Below, piece after piece: positions 36,291 to 45,081 of a stretch of 64,000 nt of DNA. Location: the NCBI RefSeq assembly GCF_900446255.1, contig NZ_UIGI01000002.1, forward strand, positions 124,001 through 188,000, in the 5' to 3' direction. The notes beneath the pieces were generated by a model. That model did no database searches. It worked only from the letters and a program-made list of their open reading frames with translations, and had not been told where the DNA came from. The DNA comes from Buttiauxella agrestis. GTDB taxonomy: Bacteria > Pseudomonadota > Gammaproteobacteria > Enterobacterales > Enterobacteriaceae. Positions within the stretch are counted from its first letter, which is position 1. The number at the start of each line of letters is the position of its first letter. Position numbers and translations under genes: made by a program.

Positions 36291-36977
36291 ATGATAAATA
36301 AAATAATAGCTATTTTTAAAGGTAAATTTCTAAATGCGAAGAGTGCAACTTATGAAGAGTTATTTGAAGTTGCGAAAACCTTTACGAAGGGCAAAAGTTA
36401 TTCTTTAGACTCACCAACCAAAAGTAGTAGTAGCGAGACAAGCGTTTCTACATTGCTTAAAGAGCTTTCAGATCTTTTGGGTAAATATCAATCCAATTAC
36501 AACCACCCCGATTATACACCTGTCTATTTATTTGGTGGGGACTGTGCGAATATTCATATTAACATTCTTAATTATATACAAAAATATTATAGTGATATTT
36601 CCGCTAATATAACAATTGGTGGGGTTTTATTGTCAGGTCAGCAAGGGTTCCAGTTTAGTCAGGATAAATGTAACGAATGGCTTGAGAATGGTAGCCCAGA
36701 AATATTTAGTTGCCATGCATGGATAACGATTGATAATGATTATATTTTGGATTGCACCATTGGTACATATATCAATACACGAATAGATCCTGCTAAAGAT
36801 GATAATATATCACAAAACGCATACGGTGGATTAACCTTTGGTAAAGTAGATAATCTTCAGCATATTGCTATTAGCAACCTAAAGGGTAAAAGACCTCCAG
36901 AAGATATTAAAATAGAGTACAATCCCGTCATTCTGGGGGAGGAGGCATTCGAAGTGATAGTTCCAAAGAGTACTTAA
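36291..36977 (+). CDS. Putative cysteine protease or transglutaminase-like protein, 228 aa
   Basis: No family recognised, but the order 'GGDCANIHINIL' (Cys about residue 84), 'SCHAWITIDNDYILDCTIGT' (His about residue 140, Asp about residue 150) is the Cys-His-Asp layout of papain/transglutaminase-fold enzymes. A Ser-rich stretch lies near residues 42-56. The gene is markedly AT-rich compared with its neighbours, suggesting later arrival. ATG 36291 is preferred over 36264 because AAGGA lies 5 bp upstream. It could be an effector or toxin; that is speculation. Confidence 0.55.
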   Translation: MINKIIAIFKGKFLNAKSATYEELFEVAKTFTKGKSYSLDSPTKSSSSETSVSTLLKELSDLLGKYQSNYNHPDYTPVYLFGGDCANIHINILNYIQKYYSDISANITIGGVLLSGQQGFQFSQDKCNEWLENGSPEIFSCHAWITIDNDYILDCTIGTYINTRIDPAKDDNISQNAYGGLTFGKVDNLQHIAISNLKGKRPPEDIKIEYNPVILGEEAFEVIVPKST

Positions 36978-37120
36978 TCCCCACATAGTCGCTCACTGGT
37001 TCACTGAGACATAAATACTTGAACTCTGTTGTTACGCTCAGGTTTAACCAAATAATGTGATGCTTGTCGTTAGGCCGGGAATGCGTAAGGCGGGGTTGCC
37101 TTTATCAATCTGGAGAAAGC

Positions 37121-37390
37121 ATGCCTGAATTCAATTTATCGCGATTAGCCCCTGAGGAACAGGAGAAAGTCTCTGTGGATCTCGCTGCCGCAGGTGTGGC
37201 CTACAAAGAACGGCTGAATATGCCGGTTGTGCCGGAACTGGTCGCCAGGGAACAACCCGCACATCTTCGTGAATATTTTATGGAACGGCTTCTTGCCCAC
37301 CGCCAGACCAGCCAGACTCTTCCACGGTCAGGCGATCCTCGTTACACAGAAATGGCGGACGCGAATAATAAAGGGAAAGGCGGTAACTGA
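37121..37390 (+). CDS. Small hydrophilic protein, 89 aa
   Basis: ATG 37121 follows TGGAGAAAGC. The product is charged with a helical centre and a Gly/Lys-rich tail (NNKGKGGN). An open frame extends to 37064 without a binding site. Function unknown. Confidence 0.55.
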   Translation: MPEFNLSRLAPEEQEKVSVDLAAAGVAYKERLNMPVVPELVAREQPAHLREYFMERLLAHRQTSQTLPRSGDPRYTEMADANNKGKGGN

Positions 37391-37401
37391 AGGGTGATGA
37401 T

Positions 37402-37422
37402 AGCCGCCATTGTCTGGCGGCT
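37402..37422. terminator. Stem between convergent genes
   Basis: AGCCGCCA (37402-37409) pairs with TGGCGGCT (37415-37422), followed by TTG. It separates the 89-aa gene from the convergent Ig-like remnant. Confidence 0.65.
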
Positions 37423-37435
37423 TTGTAGTGAATGT

Positions 37436-37705
37436 CTACTGAAGCTCTGCAATCTCAATCATGAACTGACTTTCCCCGGACCTCCCGGATTCGGTCGGAA
37501 ATATTGGTATCAGCATCTCGTTTCCCTGGCCCATGTCGATGTCGACCGGCACAGACTCTCCCGGGGCCGCTGAAACGCCATTAAACGTAATACCAAACTT
37601 GGCATCTTTTCGCACCGTCAGCATGGCCTGCTGAACGCCTCGCGCAATTTCCCCGTTAGTTTTACGCAACACACTGGTCTGAAGGTACGCAAGTGGTACA
37701 GGGAT
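37436..37705 (-). pseudogene. C-terminal remnant of a fourth Ig-like (DUF4165-like) gene
   Basis: About 88 codons match only the last domain of the three large paralogues: 'PVPLAYLQTSVLRK', then 'LTVRKDAKFGITFNGVSAAP' and 'GESQFMIEIAELQ'. Homology fades near 37700, upstream of which no related sequence was seen. The ATG-initiated part is 78 aa. It is probably a deletion scar and on the opposite strand to its relatives. Confidence 0.75.
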
Positions 37706-37868
37706 GAACCATTGTACCCGGAGGTTGGAAGCTCAGATGTCGTATAGCTGGGGTAGAAAAGGGGGGTTTCAGGGGGCGGGCTTAAAGGTTGATAACGCGC
37801 TCCTTAGCGTAAAGTTATAAGAAAACATAGTGTTACCATGAGGGACATGCAGCCGGGAGAGATATCCA

Positions 37869-38156
37869 ATGAATGTCAGTCGTGCGATTAAGATGGTTTT
37901 TCTGATACAGATCCTGATGGTTGCAGGATGTGCAACTCATCAGATCACTGTAGTTGACAGCTCAGGCCCAGGATTCTTAATGGGTGTATTGGATGGATGG
38001 ATTGCACCATTTGCCTTTATCGGCCATCTGTTCGACAACGCCATTGCGGTTTATGCCATACCAAATGTAGGTACGTGGTATGACTTTGGCTTTTTGCTGG
38101 GTGTCGGAGCGTTATCTTCCTGGTGCTGTTTTTTACTTTCGCTATTTTCAGACTGA
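37869..38156 (+). CDS. Small lipoprotein with a membrane segment, 95 aa
   Basis: Lipobox VAGC (Cys about residue 20) after a hydrophobic leader. The rest is hydrophobic ('FLLGVGALSSWCCFLLSLFS' at the C-terminus). AGAGATATCC precedes the ATG. Function not recognised. Confidence 0.6.
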   Translation: MNVSRAIKMVFLIQILMVAGCATHQITVVDSSGPGFLMGVLDGWIAPFAFIGHLFDNAIAVYAIPNVGTWYDFGFLLGVGALSSWCCFLLSLFSD

Positions 38157-38194
38157 AATAATACCTCCGACTGTAGTTTACCGCCTGAGGACGT

Positions 38195-38446
38195 TTAACG
38201 AATGGCGATCAGGTCATGGGAAAATTTAAAGCCAACACCGGCTGCGTCTTCGTGACGAGAGACATGCGAGATGCCATCTTTCTGAAGGCAGTCAAAATGA
38301 TGCTGTGCGATACGGGTAGAGTAGTTCTCACCCCATACCGAATCGTTGCGATCTTCGAAACGCGATGCCTTATAATTATTTTTCAAAAAACGGTAAAGCT
38401 GTTCAAACGTTACTGCGGTTGTTGAAGGGGGTAATGTCGTCATCAT
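38195..38446 (-). CDS. Hypothetical protein, 83 aa
   Basis: Starts 4 bases before the end of the upstream nuclease-like gene (ATGA overlap), so both are co-translated. It is rich in charged and aromatic residues, with no recognised domain. Possibly a partner of the nuclease-like protein. Confidence 0.6.
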   Translation of the reverse strand: MMTTLPPSTTAVTFEQLYRFLKNNYKASRFEDRNDSVWGENYSTRIAQHHFDCLQKDGISHVSRHEDAAGVGFKFSHDLIAIR

Positions 38447-38985
38447 TTCTCTCCTGTTTTATAGATCTGGTCGATATATCCCAGTTCTGCTAGTCGTCTG
38501 AGTGCGCTGTAAAGATAGTCACGCTCCGCTCTTATATTCGCACTAAAGGGCTTCCGGCTTATCCATTCTCCGTTCCCGGGCCAGCCCGTCACCGGGCGCA
38601 CTTTATTTCCATCGGCGTACAGTAGCCCCCATCCGGGCGGGAGGTCGTTCGGTGTAATAATATCCGGCTCGCACAAATAAAAGCGCCAGTCTCCCATTCC
38701 CATTTCAGGATGAATGCGAAAGTTCTTTTTGCGGTCAGCCAGAAAGTCGGCTCGTGAGCACTTCACTTCAATCAGACACGAGACGCCATTTCTGAACCCA
38801 AGAGCGTCAGGCAATTCTCCTGAAACTGACCAGGCCCGTAACCTGTCGTCAAAAGTGACTTTGAACCCTTTTCCACGCAGATAGCGGGTTGCCAGTAAAC
38901 ACAGCGAGCTGTGCTGTTCGTTGTTCTGTTTGATTGTTTCGGGAACCGAAGTGGACTCCGGAACTTTCCTGATTAAAACTGCCAT
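38443..38985 (-). CDS. MmcB-like PD-(D/E)xK nuclease-fold protein, 180 aa
   Basis: 'LRAWSVSGELPDALGFRNG' followed by 'CLIEVKCSRADFLADRK' gives the D-x(n)-ExK active-site layout of PD-(D/E)xK nucleases (Asp about residue 67, 'EVK' about residues 81-83). 'FRIHPEMGMGDWRFYLCEPD' fits the MmcB-family pattern, proteins proposed to act in DNA repair. Acts on DNA by inference. Confidence 0.65.
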   Translation of the reverse strand: MAVLIRKVPESTSVPETIKQNNEQHSSLCLLATRYLRGKGFKVTFDDRLRAWSVSGELPDALGFRNGVSCLIEVKCSRADFLADRKKNFRIHPEMGMGDWRFYLCEPDIITPNDLPPGWGLLYADGNKVRPVTGWPGNGEWISRKPFSANIRAERDYLYSALRRLAELGYIDQIYKTGEK

Positions 38986-39019
38986 ATTTGCCCTTTAGAT
39001 AAATACTTTCTGCTCTGTG

Positions 39020-39220
39020 CTATTTGTGGCCGAACAGCCAGTAAACCTCGGCATACCACGATGAGACGCTGGACATGACAAACAACCCCGCAGACAGCAA
39101 CGCCAAGATTAATACTTTTCGGCTACCAGATGAGCCATCAGCCATCACCCTGGCGGTACGCACAGAACATGCAGACGCAGCAAAGGACAATAAGCTGGAA
39201 ATGGTAAACATAGTCCTCAC
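39020..39220 (-). CDS. Small membrane protein, 66 aa
   Basis: One or two hydrophobic stretches ('KVLILALLSAGLFVMSSVSS'). It follows the next upstream gene without a gap. Function unknown. Confidence 0.5.
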   Translation of the reverse strand: MRTMFTISSLLSFAASACSVRTARVMADGSSGSRKVLILALLSAGLFVMSSVSSWYAEVYWLFGHK

Positions 39221-39424
39221 TTAAACGGTAGATGTACCGGTATCAATGGGTGTAATAGGGTAATGAATATTTTCATATTCATTCAGAATTTCGACCAGGT
39301 GCTCCAGTTTAGCGTTTTCCTCAGTTCCTTTTTCTGGGTTGGCAATTAACAATGCTTCCAGGAGGTTCAACATTTCAAAATGTTCACGTTGGTTGGTCGG
39401 CATTTCCATATAAGATCCACGCAA
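39221..39424 (-). CDS. HigA-like antitoxin N-terminal region without DNA-binding domain, about 60-67 aa
   Basis: 'LLNLLEALLIANP'-type start, 'KLEHLVEILNEYENIHYPI' and the 'HYPI' ending match the N-terminal part of large HigA antitoxins, which usually continue into a helix-turn-helix that is missing here. It could be a truncated antitoxin or a domain reused alone. A HigB-like toxin lies 6.6 kb away without an adjacent antitoxin. The start may be 39424 or one of the ATGs at 39409 or 39403. Confidence 0.4.
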   Translation of the reverse strand: MRGSYMEMPTNQREHFEMLNLLEALLIANPEKGTEENAKLEHLVEILNEYENIHYPITPIDTGTSTV

Positions 39425-39601
39425 TCAGTTATCAGGTGAGCATTATACCGTGGTGAAAGGCGTTGAAATTTTGCTAAGGGCTGACAAAATTAATCATTTC
39501 CACACTCGGTAAATAAATCACTTCGACTTAATTTAGCTTTAGTGTGCTTTTTTTAAAAAGGGAGGGGGGAAACCCCCTCCCACTTTAGCGACTCTCTGCT
39601 A

Positions 39602-39691
39602 TTACTGGAAATACTTCATAATGGCATCAAGCAGTTGCAGCAAGACAACTATAAGCTGTGCAACCTTTATAAGAAGGTCAATTAAGCTCAT
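39602..39691 (-). CDS. tisB: TisB-like type I toxin peptide, 29 aa
   Basis: A 29-residue hydrophobic peptide (start MSLIDLLIKVAQLIVV, end LLDAIMKYFQ). It has the same length as E. coli TisB and, against the sequence recalled for it, about half the residues are identical, including 'LIV', 'LQLLDA' and 'KY'. TisB inserts in the inner membrane, lowers proton-motive force and promotes persistence. AAGGAGAG lies 3-4 bp upstream of the ATG. A leader of about 170 nt and a divergent antisense-capable RNA gene complete the tisB/istR layout. Confidence 0.75.
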   Translation of the reverse strand: MSLIDLLIKVAQLIVVLLQLLDAIMKYFQ

Positions 39692-39763
39692 ACGCTCTCC
39701 TTAATAACAAGGAGATGCCGAATAAAATTACCTTTACGTTGCCTGTCTCTTATTCGGTGTTTC

Positions 39764-39780
39764 TGAAAGGTTTCCATCCC
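39764..39780 (-). promoter_or_regulatory. Predicted antitoxin-RNA pairing site in the tisB-like leader
   Basis: The plus strand reads TGAAAGGTTTCCATCCC, identical to 40183-40199 at the predicted 5' end of the divergent small RNA. The tisB-like mRNA, made from the minus strand, is therefore complementary to that RNA over 17 nt, about 73 nt upstream of the toxin start codon. Confidence 0.65.
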
Positions 39781-39869
39781 CTTGTGGATTAAGGCACTGC
39801 CAGCACCACCTGAACAGCCAGGACTTAAAACTATTAAATTAGTGAGGGAGGACTCTCAGGAACAAGTTT

Positions 39870-39902
39870 ATTATATAACAGAGAGTTGAATATGTAATAG
39901 GG
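39870..39902 (-). promoter_or_regulatory. Promoter of the tisB-like gene
   Basis: On the minus strand, CCCTATTACA with -35 ATTACA (39893-39898), a 17-bp spacer and a perfect TATAAT (39870-39875). The CCCTATTA start resembles the shared promoter family. A CTGT half-site overlaps the -10, but a full LexA box (CTGT-N8-ACAG) is not present. Confidence 0.55.
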
Positions 39903-40029
39903 TTGGCAGGAATAATATTAAAAAATATATAACCTAAGAATTAGACTTAATTTATAGGAATAGCTGCACAATATTATCAAGGTTTATTGTTTTAAGTTAT
40001 ATATTTCCGCTCCATTGCAGGAGGGAGAG

Positions 40030-40042
40030 AAAAGTTACTTTT
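40030..40042. repeat. Dispersed palindrome, perfect copy
   Basis: AAAAGTTACTTTT between the tisB-like promoter and the divergent small RNA promoter. Confidence 0.75.
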
Positions 40043-40148
40043 GACCGCTCACAGCCGGTTCCTGAAACTTCTGGATGATACTAAAGTTTCCTTATCAATC
40101 GGCATCAGGATACGCTGGTTTATATAAGGTCAATTTTTATCAAATGGG

Positions 40149-40177
40149 TTGATCAAACCGAATTTGGCCGTTATATT
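40149..40177 (+). promoter_or_regulatory. Promoter of the IstR-like RNA
   Basis: TTGATC (40149-40154), 17-bp spacer, TATATT (40172-40177). Predicted start about 40184. Confidence 0.65.
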
Positions 40178-40183
40178 TGTTTT

Positions 40184-40264
40184 GAAAGGTTTCCATCCCA
40201 CCAACTCAGTCAACCACCAACTGGCTGAAGCGGAAAAAAAACCCCGATGATTCGGGGTTTTTTT
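40184..40264 (+). ncRNA. istR: IstR-like antitoxin small RNA, about 80 nt
   Basis: The predicted transcript starts at the segment that pairs with the tisB-like leader and ends at a strong terminator (AACCCCGA and TCGGGGTT around a 4-nt loop, then T7). The size, divergent orientation, 5' pairing segment and terminator match IstR-1, which blocks ribosome standby binding on tisB mRNA. Confidence 0.65.
40238..40264 (+). terminator. Terminator of the IstR-like RNA
   Basis: AAACCCCGA pairs with TCGGGGTTT, followed by a T-run (40258-40264). Confidence 0.85.
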
Positions 40265-40350
40265 ATGCACCTAAGTTACCAACATTGCCCCACCATCCCT
40301 TTTTCCGGTTGCCGGTTTTATGTTTTTGAGGGGAAACTTTCGTGGAACGG

Positions 40351-41103
40351 TTAGCCAGGCATTACGACTTCTACCAGCACGGTATTCACGTTCGTTCCAC
40401 TCTGCCGAAAAGTTCCTTCTTCCAGATCCAGAATACGCCCTCCAAGTGCGGCCACACGCGCACGAAAAGCTGTTGTCATATTATCCGAGCGGAATTTTGT
40501 GCCAGCAGACATTACCGCAGACAACCGTCCTTTTGGGGCAAGCAGATCAAGGGCATGGTTAACATGGCGTACATCCTGACGTTTGCAGAAAGGGGGGTTC
40601 ATTAAAATGGCATCGTACTTTACTTCAGGAGCGTAGCTGAGGAAGTCAGAACGCAGGAGAGTCACGTTCTCAGGCATAGCCGCCAGATCAGAAAGTGGTT
40701 GCTCACGGATTTCCACTCCGGTTACTGTCGCTTCAGGCGCACATGCCAGGACAGCACGAATAATCCGTCCATCTCCATATTCTGGTTCAAGCACCCGATC
40801 AGCGTTAACCGGTGAAACGAATTTCATCATCCTTGCGATAAGAGCAGCCGGTGTAGGGAAGAAGTTAAACTCGTCATGGGGTACAACGACCGTCCCGGTA
40901 GCCATGATTTCGTCAATACGGTCAGCGGCATCAGTTGTGAAGATATGAGCTTTTTCCTTGCGTTTCCAGATGCCACCAGCCGCCTTCAGCACTTTATCAG
41001 TTCGCATATAAAGCGACCTTTCCAGTTGGCCGTTCAGGAAAAGTTGGTTGCCCTCTACACGAGCCGCTCCAAGAACGTAAAGAACATCGTTTGTAATCTG
41101 CAT
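40351..41103 (-). CDS. Adenine-type DNA methyltransferase-like protein, 250 aa
   Basis: 'FFPTPAALIARMMKFVSP' precedes motif I 'RVLEPEYGDGRIIRAVL' (about residues 103-119), and the catalytic motif reads 'DAILMNPPFCKRQDVRHVNH' (about residues 160-179). This is the layout of N6-adenine methyltransferases often annotated as plasmid DNA methylases. The first ~85 residues form a separate small domain. It may modify DNA or RNA; target unknown. Confidence 0.7.
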   Translation of the reverse strand: MQITNDVLYVLGAARVEGNQLFLNGQLERSLYMRTDKVLKAAGGIWKRKEKAHIFTTDAADRIDEIMATGTVVVPHDEFNFFPTPAALIARMMKFVSPVNADRVLEPEYGDGRIIRAVLACAPEATVTGVEIREQPLSDLAAMPENVTLLRSDFLSYAPEVKYDAILMNPPFCKRQDVRHVNHALDLLAPKGRLSAVMSAGTKFRSDNMTTAFRARVAALGGRILDLEEGTFRQSGTNVNTVLVEVVMPG

Positions 41104-41175
41104 GGATATCTCCTGAATACACTATTTGTCCAGACTTAAGCGTCCGTTGGAAGTTACGTAAATTTCGCCAGTTAT

Positions 41176-41382
41176 TCAGGCGGGTTGATGTGACACATCG
41201 GCCACAACATATGAGTCAAAGGGCATTCCGGCAGCTTCAATGAGCATCACCGGGTCGTTACGAAATTCAGCGACTTTCGCTTCCAGAGCGGCAAGTAATT
41301 CCATTCCGGTTAATCCAATCCCGGTCGGGTCTGCGGATTCAAGCGAAAAGGTAATATCAAAAGCATGATTGAAACGTGTCAT
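41176..41382 (-). CDS. Hypothetical protein, 68 aa
   Basis: Mixed helical/strand composition ('FDITFSLESADPTGIGLTG', then a helix). It lies between two minus-strand genes, so probably one operon read from the promoter at 42.16 kb. Unknown function. Confidence 0.5.
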   Translation of the reverse strand: MTRFNHAFDITFSLESADPTGIGLTGMELLAALEAKVAEFRNDPVMLIEAAGMPFDSYVVADVSHQPA

Positions 41383-41408
41383 ATGTTTTCTCTTCGTTCG
41401 GCTGGCGT

Positions 41409-42128
41409 TTAGCGTTCACATGCGGTCAGCAATAAGGCTTCATGACCGTAACTGAAAAGATCTACTGGGGATTGGCGATATTGCATATGCGGCGAGTCTG
41501 GTGATAAGACGAGGCCACCGTGGGCGGCGTGGATATGCAGAAGCGTATCGCCACCGGTATCAATGTGAAGAGCCGGGACACCATTGTTGATCTCGATGAG
41601 AAGACCTAGAGCGGTTTCCCCGTCCCGGCTCAGTTCGATAGCTGGCTGGTTGCCTGATGTGAATGTGAACGTGTATCCCGGACATTCTTCTTGTGTGTGC
41701 AGCCAGTCATGCAGCTGTAAGATGAAGGGTTCAGCCACCAGCAGTGACTGAAACTGGCGGCGCATTGCAATACAGGCGTCATTATCAGGAATACTGGATA
41801 CGGCTTCAGGCTCCAGCTCTTCAACGTCATCAATCCACCCTTCAGGATCAAACCATGCCCACACGTTCCGGGTAAGAGAAGGAAGCGAGGCATCAGGTGA
41901 CACACTTAACAGAGGGGTGCTTGCTTCGTGCTTCAGATAGTTTTCAGTCGTTTCTGGTTCGCCTACGCCGTTAATTCTTCCTCCGCAATAATTTGCGACA
42001 ACCATGGCGATATCATCCATGAATGCTTGGTGATTACGGGCGCAGTCTAATTCACCGATCAGCTCGGGTTTTACGAGCAGGCAAGTAACCATTTCTGCCA
42101 ATTCTGCCGGGGTAATTTGCTTAGGCAT
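41409..42128 (-). CDS. Hypothetical acidic protein, 239 aa
   Basis: Not recognised. Acidic, Trp-containing ('NVWAWFDPEGWIDDVEELEP'), with a beta-rich C-terminus. It is the first gene after a shared-family promoter and leads the operon with the 68-aa gene and the methyltransferase. Confidence 0.6.
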   Translation of the reverse strand: MPKQITPAELAEMVTCLLVKPELIGELDCARNHQAFMDDIAMVVANYCGGRINGVGEPETTENYLKHEASTPLLSVSPDASLPSLTRNVWAWFDPEGWIDDVEELEPEAVSSIPDNDACIAMRRQFQSLLVAEPFILQLHDWLHTQEECPGYTFTFTSGNQPAIELSRDGETALGLLIEINNGVPALHIDTGGDTLLHIHAAHGGLVLSPDSPHMQYRQSPVDLFSYGHEALLLTACER

Positions 42129-42162
42129 TTTATTTGATTCCTGGTGTTGTTCAGATAATTAA

Positions 42163-42195
42163 ACGTTACCACCATCATTAAAAATGCTAATAGGG
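42163..42195 (-). promoter_or_regulatory. Shared-family promoter for the 41.4-42.1 kb operon
   Basis: Minus strand CCCTATTAGC (42195-42186), 17-bp spacer beginning ATTTTT, TAACGT (42168-42163), 35 bp before the ATG at 42128. Confidence 0.65.
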
Positions 42196-42685
42196 TCTGG
42201 GGAAATATCTGGAATTAATTTTATCGGCAGGGAAGGTGCTGTTTCTAAGTGCGGCATGGAAGAATAAAACAAAAGTACGGCGCTTATGTTTATGCTGGAA
42301 AAAGATAAATGCGCCGTTTTGCTTAAACTGTTATATCTGGCGGCAATCAGAGGGTAATTTTGCGATTGTTTTTGGCCTAAGCTTCATTTCCTCCTCAAAT
42401 CCATTTCTCATGAATGTGACCAGGCTGCTTGTTTGCAAATAACCTGGTCGTCGCCAACAAATCTATCTACTGCGTATCAGGCACATTTAATTAGTAATTA
42501 TCTACTGTCGATGACAAACGGTTACGAACTCCGTGGTGATTGAAATGACGCATCCTGCCTGCGAACGTAAATACCCACACTGGATTCTAGCGAGCCGAAA
42601 CTCGGTGTTTTTTTACACCCTTAACCGACAATTTCACACACTCCCGCCTGGTATTATAGATACCTTCATCCGGGGGAGAAAAAAT
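42196..42685. other. Intergenic region
   Basis: About 490 bp without a supported gene. The 68-codon open frame at 42236-42442 has an unlikely composition. The last 100 bp should hold the promoter of the third Ig-like gene. Confidence 0.3.
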
Positions 42686-45073
42686 ATGAAACGCAGGGCT
42701 ACGTTTTTTGCATCGTTACTGGCCTGTTCCTTAGCTGCTCACGCAGAGATCGCAGAGTTACGATTTACCGACACACTGAATCAACCCAAAATAGTACAGC
42801 CTTCAGTCCGATGGATTAATCCGACGACAGGTTTTGAGGTGGATGTTATTTCTGGACTTGACCGCTATATACAGTTGTCACTCCTTAACAGTAGTGGTGC
42901 GAGCCTGTGGAGCCTTAAAAGCAGCAAAGTCACGGTCGATGACCGCATGACATCCAGCAGCGGAAATGACTACTACGGTAAGCGGTTATCTGTTCCTGCA
43001 TTCGGAGAGGACAGCTATACCTTGCGGGAAGTGGTCACTGATCTTCAGAACAAAGAAGTCTCCCGCCGCGATTACGGACTCTCCATCGACAGAACGCCCC
43101 CGAAAGCCGGAGCAATCGGATATTCCCGTAATGGCTGGCAGTTTGGCAGTGAAGCTATCTTTACGAGCCTCCCTCCGGGTATGCAATACATCTCCGTTCA
43201 GGCCATTGTGTTTTCCGGGCTAATCGACAGCGCCTCAGGACTGGATCGCGCAGAGTATTTCCTTGTTGATTCAGGCGGCACGGAACGTAAGAGGGCGGCT
43301 GAAATTAACCTCATCGACAATTCGGTCACCGTCCAGATTAATACGGCCAGTGATCCGGCACTGGCTCCCGTTTCCCAGGCCGAGTACCGGATGGGCGTGT
43401 ATCTTTACGACAAAGCGGGAAACCGTGGGGTGATCAGCAGGCAAAGCACAATCGACCGGGTGAATCCGCCGTCCATTATTCAGGTGCTTAACACCACCAA
43501 TAACACCTGGGAAAACTACTCTCCGGGAATGACGGTTTATACCAATCCGATTTCTGTCCGGGTGCTCCGCAACAAAAGTAACTTTACAGCCATCAATGGC
43601 ACCCCTTATGGGTGGGCGGATAGCAACTACCAAAGCTCAGACACCACCTATAACATCTAAAGTTTCAATTACATCTACCCAAACGCTGGCGACACGTACC
43701 ATGAATTCCAGACTCAGGCTGGCGGTGTTCGTCGTGTCCACCATAATGATTTATCCTTCACACCGGCTCCGACCATGGAGCAAGCCCCGAAAATTATCAG
43801 CAAAGAAATTTATCGCAGTGATACCGGCCAGTGGCTGGCGGATGCCCAAAACTTCAGAACTGCGCTATTTACCCAGATTCGAGTGAATGCCGAACCCCGC
43901 ACCTATGAGCAGCGCATATCGGCAAATTCAAACCGGGCATGGTATTGCCTGATCCCGGTAGGCGGCACCAGCTGCACCATGAACGTGAATTATTCCTACA
44001 CCACTGACAGAGGTCTGGAATTCATCCATATCATCTCCGGGAAAAATGGTAACGCTATTTACGATAATCTGGCCGGGGCATTCACAGCAAACTGGGATAC
44101 GAATCCACCGGTCATCAACACCGCGAAAATTAATCGTAGTAGCAAGAACGTGACAATGACGGTCACTGATAATGACCGCGTCAACGGCTGGCAGATAGGG
44201 GCATGGGATACGCGGGAATTTGGTGTGACATTAAAGAATGCCGCAGGAAACATTATCCAGCAACCCGCCCAGAGCTGGACGGAAAGTGACTATAAAACTA
44301 AAAACGCCGTCATCTCTTATGCTGGCCTCCCGGACGGCAGATATAACGTGCAGTCAGTTTATGCAAAGGATCTGGTCGGCAATATCGGCACTCTCTCCCT
44401 AAACGAGGATTTGCTTATCGACTCCACGGCTCCTTCAATCACCTACCGTTACGAGAATGCCGATCCTGATGGAAAGCTGGTGAAAGGGCTGGAAAACCTC
44501 AGGATTAACATTACAGACCCCTCAGGAGATGCAACGCTTGAATCCCTTGTGTTAAGCGGTGGTCCAAACAGTGAACTGGTTACGCTGGCGTTTACCAGTC
44601 AGGGGAATGGGTCATATACGCCTGAATATCCAAGGATTTATCCTGTAGAAACCTCCGAGGATGGGTTTTACACGATTGAAGCGTCTGCGGTGGATGCTTC
44701 AGGTAATCGCTCATCCAAAAAACTTAACTTCCTCTATCAACCCGCGAACATGATTACCCTGGATCGTATGCGTACCCTGGCGACTGCGGTGGCGCTGAAA
44801 ACCTCCGACAATCAGCCGCTGGCATACATCCGTACCAGTATTCTTCGTCGTCAGGATGGATCTGTCATCACCGGAGAACTGAGCGGCACACTGACGGTTC
44901 GTAAGGATGCTAAATTCCCGCTGACGCTGGCTGGCGTGACGGTCGCTCCCGGCCAGACGCGTGTTATTGTTTTTGACATGGGGCAGGGAGAAGAGCGTAT
45001 CTATCCGGTCACGCCTGGCATTCCAGGTGTAACTGGTTCGTCTCAGTTTGCATTGGAATTCCCACAACTGTAG
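42686..45073 (+). pseudogene. Third Ig-like (DUF4165-like) gene with an in-frame stop
   Basis: The ATG follows GGGGGAGAAA and a signal peptide ending at AHA-E (about residue 21). The N-terminal domain is shared ('VDVISGLDRY', 'DDRMTSSSGNDYYGKRLSVP'). A TAA at 43658-43660 interrupts the frame after 'SSDTTYNI'. The same frame continues at once with 'SFNYIYPNAGDTYHEF' and runs open to 45073, ending in the family C-terminus ('LTVRKDAKFPLTLAGVTVAP'). One base change would restore a 795-residue protein. A one-mismatch palindrome lies inside at 43574-43586. Confidence 0.8.
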
Positions 45074-45081
45074 GGCTGGCA

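Noticed and set aside
38860-38875. AAAAGTGACTTTG as another copy of the dispersed palindrome
   Set aside because: A core base is changed (TGACT), whereas all accepted copies keep the core.
39865-39885. LexA box at the tisB-like promoter
   Set aside because: Only one half (CTGT) is present at the right spacing; the other half differs at key bases.
42236-42442. Plus-strand 68-codon frame
   Set aside because: Rich in Cys, Trp and Lys, no binding site; overlaps the divergent promoter region.
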